A stretch of DNA of 64,000 bases from Hyaloperonospora brassicae. Lineage: Eukaryota > Oomycota > Peronosporomycetes > Peronosporales > Peronosporaceae. Shown here piece by piece: positions 42,973 through 51,619 of the stretch (position 1 is the first letter of the stretch; each line of letters opens with the position of its first letter). The position numbers and the translations under genes were made by a program. The notes under the pieces are model-generated. The model worked only from the letters and a program-made list of their open reading frames with translations, was not told the origin of the DNA and made no database searches. Location of the stretch: contig CANTFL010001248.1 in assembly GCA_947650285.1 (NCBI GenBank), positions 1-64,000 on the forward strand. The letters run 5' to 3'.

Positions 42973-44204
42973 TGTGGTGGAGTGGGTCGCCTAAATCGAT
43001 TGACGTGACTCCAAACCGCCCACTGTGCCGGACTGCCGACTTGAGGAGGGGTACTCCTATTCCGCTTGGATCTTAAACTCACCTTGTGTACCCGTCGGCT
43101 TGGCGGGTATCACTCTTAGGAGGACGTGGCGATGGAGTTAGATGTCGGTCTTGGTGTGTGTCGACCTTGGGGGCCCCGAGCGGATAGCTTCAGTCGGGGT
43201 CCAGTTAGGGCAGCCACTCGGTCAACTTGGTTGAGAGTGGACTTATAACCAGAGTTCTCAGGACTAGTAGCGCCTGTCCTTTGCTTGTCTCAGGGGTGTT
43301 AACCGCCTGGCCTTTATGTGTCTCAGGGGTGTCCACCGCCTGGCCTTTATGTATCCTCTCCCTTATCACTAGGGTATGGAGACCGCTTCCTATAGCGGGA
43401 TTGAGTTGGGGGGGTGCTACTCCACGAACCTACAGGCCAATATACTTCCTGGGGTTCTATTTGCACTTGAGTCTTACCAGCACTGTCTATTCAACGGGTG
43501 GGCCAAATAGATCCCTGGCCCGGAACAGGTTGGTAGACTTACAAGCTTCTTGGCTCACGAGACGTGTGGCTTAGATCGCAAATTGAGTAGTCTTTAATAA
43601 TGTCCTATCCTTTAAACTCCTTTACTCTGTACTTGCCTTACGCCTGGACTCACTATGCTGAGTGGTCAGGTACGCTTGATCTTGATAGTCCGTATCGGCC
43701 GATGGATGACCAGGTCGGCCTTTGGGCGGCCGAGGTCGCCTTGATCGGCCGTACCCACCAAAGGTTGACCAGGTCGGCCCTTGGGTGACCGAGGTCGCCT
43801 TGATCCGCCGTGCCCACCAAATGGTAAAGGTCGGCCCTTGGGCGGCCGAGGTCGCCTTGATCGGCCGTACCCACCAAAGGATGACCAGGTCGGCCCTTGG
43901 GTGACCGAGGTCGCCTTGATCGGCCGTGCCCACCAAAGGGTGACCAGGTCGGCCGATGGGTGACAGAGACCGCCTTGGTTGACCGAGGCCGCCTTGGTCG
44001 GCCGTACCTACCGACGAGTGGCCCGGTCGACCGACGAGTGGTTGAGAACGATCCGCATTGGTGCCGCTCTCAACGGCTGGAACACAACGGCCGCTTCTCC
44101 TCTGTGGCTCCTTGGCCTTTAGTCCCTTTCCGATCGCGAGGCCCCTGTCCCTCCGGTCCATCCCTCCTTGAGTCTACCCTTTCCAGAAAGTTCGCTTTAC
44201 CACA
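42973..44204 (-). repeat. Element C 3' LTR (1232 bp)
   Basis: By eye it differs from the 5' LTR at roughly 2 percent of positions and by one extra unit of an internal ~59-bp repeat. The plus-strand sequence after it (GCCGCCCCTTGC) gives a purine-rich tract in element orientation. Confidence 0.92.
43708..44012 (-). repeat. ~59-bp tandem repeat in the element C 3' LTR, 5 units
   Basis: Units begin GACCAGGTCGGCC and contain GTCGCCTTGATCGGCCGT. Starts are at about 43708, 43767, 43825, 43883 and 43942 (the last degenerate). The partner array in the other LTR has one unit fewer. Confidence 0.85.
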
Positions 44205-44335
44205 GCCGCCCCTTGCACTTGCTCAGCCGTACAGCGGTTCGAGCATGAGCACTTCTGCGCAGGGACTAGACCCCTCCACTTAGGGTCTGTCGACCACTCC
44301 TGCCTCGCCGATCCGCGGACATCCGGCCGAGGTTC

Positions 44336-46081
44336 TTGGCCAAGAAAACGACATTTCATCATTGCCGGTCTCGCCATCGTTGGAGTCGCCCCCCCGCCAC
44401 TTCTGGGATGACACCGCCCCCAGCCACGTCTGCGCCTCCGGTCGTCGCCGCATCTCCAGTAGCTGCAGTCATTAATTCTCCCGTCGAGGTCGACCCGGCC
44501 ATACCGGCCAGCCTCAGCAGCGGTAGTGCAACACCCAGCGTGGTTCCAGTTGATGTCGTGAGGATGCTTCGCCGGGTCGAGGCTTGCGAGAGTCGGCTGG
44601 CGCTGATGTCTCCCTCCCCACAATACTGGTCGCTCCGCTGTGAGCACTTAGAGTGGGAGCTTGGTGACTCTCGTGCACTCGTGTCGCGTCTCGACGGGAA
44701 GTTGCGGCACGAGATGGCACTGACAAACCACTGGAGGCGCCAAGTCGAGTTTCGACATAGTCGGCTCTCCCTCCTCGTGGCTGAGCTCAGCCACTCGGAC
44801 GTTCTGACGGGGCCCGAGGAGGGTGGTGCCGACGGAGAGACTAGTCTTCCCCAGGTCGCTGACACTGCACAAGTGTCGGGCCCCGACACCGGCACCCCCC
44901 AAAGTGGTCGGCCGCTTGCTTCCGTGACCGGTAAGCGGCCTCTTCGGCAAGCTTCTCGCGCTCCATCCAAGACGTCCAAACGAGCAAAAGTCGACTCGTT
45001 GAGCACCCCGAAGGAAGGGCCGATGGCTCCGAGAGGTTCGAAGACGGCCGCTTCACCGCTTCCCACGGCTGCCACCGACACAAGCCTCAGCTCGGACAGC
45101 GAGCCCATTCGGGCTGCCATGTTGAGGTATCGGTCTTCTCGCCGCCGGTTGAAGGTCGTTTCTCCTACTCCTCTCACAGCTGCGGTTCCAGAGCCGAAAA
45201 TACCGACGCCTCTGTATCTCTCCAGGGTCACATCCGTGTCGTCTGGATTCGGGCATGAATCTCCCCGTCCGAAGACGGGCGACCGTCCGGTGACTTGCAG
45301 CTCTCCTACGTCGGAGGGCGAACATCTTCTCCCGGCAGAGGCCATGATCTTCGGGTCGACGCGGGTGAGAATTTTCACCGCCAGTGAAGTGGCACCCTGG
45401 TCGGTGGACTTGGTCAATACCTGGTCCCTGGTCACCATAACCTCGGACGACTTGGGCGACCGATTGGAGTTACCTTGGGGATGGTTCGGCCCACCCGATG
45501 GGTGTCTCGATCGTCCGGCGCGTTGGAAAACTTCGCTGGTCACCCCTTCCATGGTTAAGGGATTGCTGGCGTCACAGCCTTGGGTGGTTGCGAAGGTCGC
45601 TCTTCCCCCAGTGTCGTTCAGACTGGAAGGCTGGTTCGCCGACCTGGCTGGGGCGTATTCCAAGTTCGAGAATGAACATTCCCAAGCGCTTTGGGAGGCC
45701 ACCCACTGTCTCTGGATTTCGAAAGACCAAGCTCGCGCCAGCTCCTTCCTGGCTTCGTACTACAACCCTCGGAAGAAACGGCGGAGCAGGGCGACTTTGG
45801 CGTGGCGGGAAATTCTTAACCGAATCTTTGAGGGGATGGCGGCTCATCGGTGCGACTTAAACATTCTTCTGGACCCCTTCTTCCGTCACCTGCCTCGAGC
45901 TCGCCGAGTGGTATACTGGTTTCCAAGAGGTGAGGAGGGGTCGGATCCGGTCGACCTACTGGCCGCTCTTCAGCTCTCGGAATCTACGTGGCCATGGCTC
46001 TCCCAGTACCGACTCACCTCAGAGCCCCACCCAGGGACCAAGGTCGCTCGCCTCCAAAACAAGTTCGTTCCTCCTTCGTAG
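44336..46081 (+). CDS. Element C accessory protein, 581 aa, antisense to gag-pol
   Basis: An uninterrupted frame starting with ATG just inside the 3' LTR and running towards the end of pol (convergent; about 275 bp between the stops). Residues 1-70 are rich in Pro, Ala and Ser. Residues ~75-150 are predicted helical (L-E-W-E-L-G-D-S-R-A-L-V-S-R-L-D). Residues ~185-330 are Ser/Pro/Lys-rich with a basic cluster (K-R-P-L-R-Q-A-S-R ... K-R-A-K-V-D) that could be a nuclear localisation signal. Residues ~335-581 form a Trp-rich globular domain (P-W-G-W-F-G-P-P, A-L-W-E-A-T-H-C-L-W, W-P-W-L-S-Q-Y). I recognise no family. It is not a homolog of pol or a known envelope by eye. The long open frame on the opposite strand (44359-45702) is probably a by-product of codon bias. 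Element A has a decayed counterpart. Confidence 0.7.
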   Translation: MAKKTTFHHCRSRHRWSRPPATSGMTPPPATSAPPVVAASPVAAVINSPVEVDPAIPASLSSGSATPSVVPVDVVRMLRRVEACESRLALMSPSPQYWSLRCEHLEWELGDSRALVSRLDGKLRHEMALTNHWRRQVEFRHSRLSLLVAELSHSDVLTGPEEGGADGETSLPQVADTAQVSGPDTGTPQSGRPLASVTGKRPLRQASRAPSKTSKRAKVDSLSTPKEGPMAPRGSKTAASPLPTAATDTSLSSDSEPIRAAMLRYRSSRRRLKVVSPTPLTAAVPEPKIPTPLYLSRVTSVSSGFGHESPRPKTGDRPVTCSSPTSEGEHLLPAEAMIFGSTRVRIFTASEVAPWSVDLVNTWSLVTITSDDLGDRLELPWGWFGPPDGCLDRPARWKTSLVTPSMVKGLLASQPWVVAKVALPPVSFRLEGWFADLAGAYSKFENEHSQALWEATHCLWISKDQARASSFLASYYNPRKKRRSRATLAWREILNRIFEGMAAHRCDLNILLDPFFRHLPRARRVVYWFPRGEEGSDPVDLLAALQLSESTWPWLSQYRLTSEPHPGTKVARLQNKFVPPS

Positions 46082-46355
46082 GTATAATCCCTCGAATCAA
46101 CACATTTTTCGTTATGCGGTTCGTGTGTCCATCGTCACCTAATTGCCTGTTACCCCCATTCCATCTGGCGTAACGTCGTCTTAGTCTCTCCTGGCTGTCA
46201 TAACCGTTCGGCCGACGACCCAGCCGACCATCAGATCGACCCGGCCGACCATCAGATCGGCCGGGTCGGCTTATCAACGGGCAGGCCGATCAGCAAACGG
46301 CTAGGTCTATCTGGTCGGCTAGGTCCACCCGGCCGACCAGGTATTCTCCCCACGA
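46082..46355. other. Convergent intergenic region of element C with short GC-rich repeats
   Basis: It lies between the ends of the accessory frame and of pol. It holds direct repeats of GGCCGACCATCAGATCG and several further GGTCGGC / GGCCGACC motifs, related to those in the LTR array. It is a likely site for transcript 3' ends of both strands, which is inference. Confidence 0.5.
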
Positions 46356-46889
46356 CTAGTCTTCCTGGTTCTGCATCACGTCGAAACGGTTATAATTCGG
46401 CACTTCGCGGTCAAACTCCCGTAATAAAGCTCCACAATTCAAGTCCACTTCGTCGACCCTTGAGGGGTCCGCGTGACCCTTCCAACGGATTAAAAATTCA
46501 CGCCGTTGCCGACCATACCGCGTCTTTTTGTCGACCCGACTCTCCAAAATCTCTTCGACCTCGTACTCACCCTCCTCCAGTTCACGCGTCCAGCTATCTT
46601 TGGGCAACAAGCATTCGTCAAACTCAATCCGATCGGCCTCGTCAACCGTCAAACGATGATTGGGTCGATCAGGGAACTCCCTGACTCTCTTCAGCTTGGA
46701 CACATGAACAATCGGGAATAGTCTATACTTCGTATCCCTCACCTCCAACCGGACAGCATGTTCACCAACTAACTCCAACACTCGAAATGGACCATGCCAA
46801 AGGTGAGCCAACTTTTTGGCGTATCCCTCCTTCACCTGATCTAGGTAGAGCCAAACTTGGGTACCTGGCTGGACCTTATGGTCGGCCAC
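46356..46889 (-). pseudogene. Element C integrase C-terminus with chromodomain
   Basis: A 177-codon open stretch. The GPY/F-type module has G-P-F-R-V-L-E-L-V-G and V-H-V-S-K-L-K. The chromodomain reads Y-E-V-E-E-I-L-E-S-R ... R-E-F-L-I-R-W-K-G-H, with the aromatic positions Y and W present. Its C-terminal helix starts less typically than in element B (no P-x-x-x-S-W-E). Classed as part of a broken polyprotein. Confidence 0.85.
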
Positions 46890-47668
46890 TTGTTCGTTAT
46901 GAGCGAGAACCCGCGCTTGAATCGCCGACCGCAGGCACTCGTTTGCCTGTTCCCTTTCACGCTGTTAGTGACTTTGAATGTGGTACCTCCACCTTCGAGC
47001 CCTTGCTCCTTTATACTTGGTGTTCACCACTGGCAAAGTCGCTTACAGAGTGGTTTTAGCATCCCAGCCGTGGACCAAGTAGAATGGTGTTTCCTTCCGC
47101 ACTCTATCGTGAGCTGTGTTCAGGGCAAACGTCAGCCTTTCAGCGTATTCGTCCCAATCCTGCTGTGCCACATCTATACCGTACATCTTGATAGACCTCG
47201 TCAGGGTCTGGACCATTCTTTCCGCAGTTCCATTTGCCTGGGGTATGTAGGCCATAGTCGCCCGTTGACGCTGACCCACCATTCGATTAAACGCTCGAAA
47301 GAAGTCCGACATAAAACCAGGTTCCCGGTCATGTCGGATCACCTCGCTTGCCAGGAACCGTCGCAAAACACACTCTTCATATCCTTCGGCCACCGTCACG
47401 TACCCCGTAAATAGGTCGACCCGAATTAATAACTCGGTGTTCCCCTTGTGTGACTTAGGCAATGAGGGGATATGGTCCATTGCTATGACTTGGAAAGGGT
47501 AGGTCGCCTCGATATTACCTGGGGTTGTTCCTTAAAGGGTAGGTCCTCCTTTTCCCGTCTCGCAATCCACGCATAGACCCACATACCGCTGTAAACTTCG
47601 AAATAACCCCCTCCAGTGACAATAACCCCGAATCCGGTAGTAGGTGTGGCCGATCCCTTGGTGGCCAC
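46890..47668 (-). pseudogene. Element C integrase zinc site and catalytic core
   Basis: The core frame 47480-47043 has M-D-H-I-P-S-L-P (first Asp), I-R-H-D-R-E-P-G-F-M-S (second Asp) and N-G-T-A-E-R-M-V-Q (Glu), with the D-to-E spacing of the D-D-35-E family. Between V-D-L-F-T-G-Y-V and E-E-C-V-L about a dozen residues seem to be missing compared with related integrases, so an internal deletion is likely. The upstream zinc-binding segment is readable only out of frame (47668-47483). Confidence 0.8.
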
Positions 47669-47693
47669 CTTCCAGACTGGTGTGGTAATGGTG

Positions 47694-48605
47694 TTATATG
47701 TCAGTCTGGAGGGCCTCGGGTATTACCAATCGGGCGGTCAATCCTCGGTCGTCCTCATCAGCCTTGTACCCGGGGCAGTAAACCAATAGACCTTCTTCAC
47801 TGACTTCATAATATCTAGCCATCTTGCTGCACGACTGAGCTGATTCGGCCGACAGGCCGCCCAGATCCCCTTTCAAGTATGCTTTTAATTTCACAATCCA
47901 GCTCTCCTCCTCCTGAGCCTTCCGGGTGCGTTCCATCCTCAGCTGTTGTATCCCATTCTCTTGACTCGTGTCACTAGATATCTGGATAGGTGATCTGGAT
48001 CGGGTCACTGCAAATATTGTTGCTGTCCGACTCGGGTCCCTCGGAACCAACAGCTCTGGCAACCGATTTATTTCTTCCAACCCGGGCCACTCTTCCTTCG
48101 GTATCGACTCGACCCCTCTTTGCCTGTGCAACGCTTCACTAGCCAGTTGTTCTGCACTCTGGTTCCAGTCGCGTTTCACGTGGAGTATCTCGTGAGAGGT
48201 CCACGCTCGAAGCTTACTCAGAGCTTTACCCTTCAATGGGGTTAGTCTTGCAGCCTTACACTCGATTTCGCCACGCATCTGTCGAACGACCAGATTGGAG
48301 TCTCCGCAAATAATTAACCGTCGTCGTTCCAATGGATCCAGCAATTCAAAACCCAGCAGCATGCCTTCGTACTCAGCCTCATTCACCGTAGATACCTTAA
48401 GATATTTCGAGGCGGCGCTCACTATCGACCATGTAGGTAAGCTCCATACCACCGCGCTACATGATCCACCTCCTTGTTTCACGCGAGCCGACCCATCGAA
48501 ACTCATCACATATAATTCTTTATGTCCTTCTACGGTGGGCGGGGGCAAGTTGACCTTGTGTTTCGCCTGTTTCTTATGCGCAATGGCCGATAGGATCGAG
48601 TCCAC
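47694..48605 (-). pseudogene. Element C archaeal-type RNase H (303-codon open stretch)
   Basis: RNase HI fold with catalytic residues visible: Asp37 in S-F-D-G-S-A-R, Glu78 in N-E-A-E-Y-E-G, Asp102 in C-G-D-S-N-L-V-V-R-Q. The fourth site reads N-Q-S-A-E-Q-L-A-S-E, with Glu152 in place of Asp. A ~150-residue tail follows, leading to the integrase zinc site. It lies directly after a retroviral-type RNase H that has lost catalytic residues, as in plant Tat-lineage and some oomycete elements. It would remove the RNA strand during reverse transcription. The domain itself is open, though its polyprotein is interrupted upstream. Confidence 0.85.
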
Positions 48606-48639
48606 GCTCTCACGAGGGTAATACTAGCTGCCAACGCCC

Positions 48640-49042
48640 CTAGTTCCTGGTCTTCGCCCTTCTTACACTTGACTATCTCTAAAGTTCACTGAGACAAGAG
48701 AGCCGCTTAATTCCCCAAACGCCCCTGTAACCCGGAGGATCTCACCAACCAGGCTAACGTCGAGTGTCTTGTTAATACCTTAAGGGGTCGGGTGACCAAC
48801 ATCGTAAAACAGCTCTCCAAAATTCGCAACAAGGCCAACACCTCCTTTTTTACAGTACTGTAATTCAGTTCGTTGGCCTTGAGAGTCCGGCTCGTAAATG
48901 TCACAGGCATAAGAGTACCTTCATGGTTCTGCACCAATGCCGCTGATATGGCCCACTCACTCGCATAAACAATTATCACTGCTTCTTTCGCAGGGTCGAA
49001 GTGTCGTAAAATTGGTGCAGTAGCCATCTTGTTTTTTAGCAT
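48640..49042 (-). pseudogene. Element C retroviral-type RNase H, catalytic residues lost
   Basis: This follows the RT thumb in the same frame after a TAA (probably from CAA). The strand that normally reads V-x-D-A-S reads I-V-Y-A-S-E-W-A-I-S, so the first Asp is Tyr. The later T-D-H motif reads V-L-T-R-H-S-T-L, so that Asp is Arg. The Glu helix (V-K-K-E-V-L-A-L-L) is kept. This looks like a structural tether rather than an enzyme. Confidence 0.8.
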
Positions 49043-49054
49043 AGCAAAAGCTAC

Positions 49055-50356
49055 TTAAACTCGAGACCACTTCTCATCGTCCTCATCCGGGGTCATTTGG
49101 TGGTCTACGTCCTTTAGCTTACTACGCCACACGTGAAAATCTACCTCCCTTAGCTCATACAAAATTGATGCATAGATTGCATAGCCCTCGATGAAGCGGC
49201 CGTAGTAATTCAAACTTCCGAGGAACGAATGCATGGCCTTGAGCGTCGATGGTAGCGGTAGGTCCACTAGCGCTTGGAGATCCTTAGGATGGGCCTCCAG
49301 ACCGTCACTCGATACCCTGTGACCGAGGTAGTCGACCCTTCGACATCCCCACGTACTCTTGACTGCGCTGATCGATATATTCCAGTGGTCGCACACGTCC
49401 AACAGCCCTTCAACCTTGTCACATAGCACGCTTCAAGACTCGGCCGGTACCAGTATGTCGTCTATGTACGATCTACGACCCAATACCGAAGGGGCCGACC
49501 CTGTATTCGGTTCTCCTGACACAAATAAATCCTCTTGGCCTTCCGAGTCGGCCCCTGGGGGTATACGCAAGAACCCATACAATGCGTTGTCCAGGAGTCG
49601 CTGGTAGATCTGTGGTGCGTTTTTGAGTCCGAATGGCATTCTGAGCCACTCGAACAAACCCAATGGAGTGGCAAAAGCTGAAATTAATCTTGCCCTTTCC
49701 GTCATGCTGACCACCCAGAAACCACTTGCCATATCGAGAGAGCAATACCTTAACGCACTATCCAAATCTTCCAGGAGCTGATAAATTAGTGGCATGGGGT
49801 AGACCATAAGTTGCGTCAGGTCGTTTACCAACCGATAGTCAATGCACAACCTGATGTCGACCCCATTCTTCTTCACGATAATTACTATTGGGCTGGCCCA
49901 CGGTGAGGTAGATGGCTGAATAATCTTCGCCGACAGTAGACCCTTGATCAAGTCGGCAAACTTTTCTTTGAACTGGGGGGCCACTTTCCGTACTCGTTGC
50001 GCGATCGGCCTAGCGTTTCCCACGTCTATATCGCATATAGCACCACGAGCAGCTGGGGGTAAAGCGTTGCCTTTTCCCATTAACAGGTGCCGCTTCTTCC
50101 AGATAATTTGCTTCAAACGATCCACTTCCTCAGGCGAGTTTCCATCCGGATCAGGTATCTGAATATCCTTCAGCTCAATATCTTCGGGCGAGAGGTCCAC
50201 CTCTGGTATGACCGCCCATCCATGGCTTATTTCTTCAGCCCAGAGTTCTCCGCTTTCAAACGTACACACTTGGTCATCAGCTTGGGTCACATCTTCGGTA
50301 CTCGCTCTTGCTCCCATGTCACTAACTTCTTCTTGTAAGGTGTCGATGGATCTCAT
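49055..50356 (-). pseudogene. Element C reverse transcriptase, one in-frame stop
   Basis: The frame 50356-49433 carries the RT blocks: S-P-W-A-S-P-I-V-I-I-V-K-K-N, D-I-R-L-C-I-D-Y-R, Y-C-S-L-D-M-A-S-G-F-W, M-P-F-G-L-K-N-A-P-Q-I-Y-Q and R-R-S-Y-I-D-D-I-L-V. A TGA (probably from TGG) ends it, and the thumb continues in the same frame 49429-49055 (V-D-Y-L-G-H-R-V-S-S-D-G, L-N-Y-Y-G-R-F-I). About 35 residues lie between L-D-N-A-L and the R-S-Y-I-D-D box, an insertion absent from element B. Confidence 0.88.
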
Positions 50357-50637
50357 CGGTCCAATGACCGTATGTTCGGTCGGCCGAGTGATCGTGGGTT
50401 CGACTGGTTAAATGTATAGGGGTCCGTCCTTGGGAATGTTACCTGCCGTTTCTTTGCCTGTTAGTGACCCATCTACTGGCCGCTGTCGGGACGCGACGTT
50501 CATCACTGGATCTACCTCCTTTGACCGCTGTAAAATATGTCGTGGAGTCTCATACTGGGGTGTATCCACCAGTGGCCCTTCGTCGATCTCCGTCAGGTCT
50601 TCCTGATGGTTGTCCTGGTCACAAGTGACTTCATATG

Positions 50638-51300
50638 CTAATTTCGACCACTCGGCGTGTCTTCGAGAGCCTGCCGTAACGATCCCAGTGTTCTTGGTAT
50701 TTGATCCCTCGCCATTACCATACCAATTCTAGTGTCCTCATGAAGCGTTATCATTTGTGGGCTGACGTTGGTTACTTTCAAAAATAGACGTCGGCCTACC
50801 CCTCGGTTCACCGTGGTGACCCATCGTTCTCCTCTCGTCACCCACAGCACCCTTTGTTCTGAGGTCGATTCTTTTACAGGTACTTCCACATATTCGCCCA
50901 CCGATAGCTGTGTAAATTAACCCAGCCTTATATCGGTCACTCTGTACCGTACAACGTTCGCCGGCCTGCTAGTTGGACTCGCAGTTCATCTGGGAGACAA
51001 AGCGCTCCTCCCCCCAGATCTAATCGGATACCGGCTGGGACTATAAAGTCCATACCCAGAATCGCATCTTGACCCACCATAGGGCCGACCCATACCTTGA
51101 AGATGTACACCAAGTTTTCATTTAAAGTGATCTTGATGCGGGTGCGTCCTTCTGTAGTGTATACCGCTTCCCCGATACCCACGCATTATTGTCTTACATC
51201 TTCGTCGATCTGGCAGTCTACCTTACGAGCAAAGGCGATGTCCAAAATGGATACCTCGGTACCAGTGTCAAACAACAAGTTTGCGTGGTTATTGTTTACC
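50638..51300 (-). pseudogene. Element C aspartic protease and downstream linker
   Basis: The active site N-L-L-F-D-T-G-T-E-V-S-I-L is at about 51290-51250. A stop near 51190 separates it from the frame 51182-50937 with the C-terminal motif A-I-L-G-M-D-F-I-V. The frame 50901-50638 continues as linker. Confidence 0.75.
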
Positions 51301-51619
51301 TTCCCAGAGGCCTTGGCCTGCTAAAACCATTTCGAAGGGGCATGACTTTTCCAATACCCCCTGGATTCACCTGGTAGCAGGTTCAATTCCATCACTGCAT
51401 CCCCTCGTGTAAAACCATTAGGATCATCAAGACGAGCAACATGAACCACAGGGTAGCTTGCGACCTTCGATATATTTCCGATCTTCTTATCTCTATGATC
51501 TTCATCGACACTCTTCTCCACGGCGGTAACTATATCTCCTTCGGAAGTCCTTTTCACATATGCAAACACATGATAATCAGAACGCTCGGCTCGTACCAGA
51601 TTCAAACCTGGCGATCGTT

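Noticed and set aside
43708..44012. Regularly spaced repeats resembling a CRISPR array
   Set aside because: Units are contiguous ~59-bp tandem copies without unique spacers, lie inside an LTR, and the genome is eukaryotic.
43622..44161. 179-codon minus-strand frame in the element C LTR
   Set aside because: It is a translation of the tandem LTR repeats; openness follows from repeating one unit.
44359..45702. 447-codon open frame on the minus strand opposite the accessory gene
   Set aside because: It lies fully within the plus-strand 581-codon frame, starts and ends at no element landmark, and has no domain-like organisation; codon bias of the GC-rich plus frame explains it.
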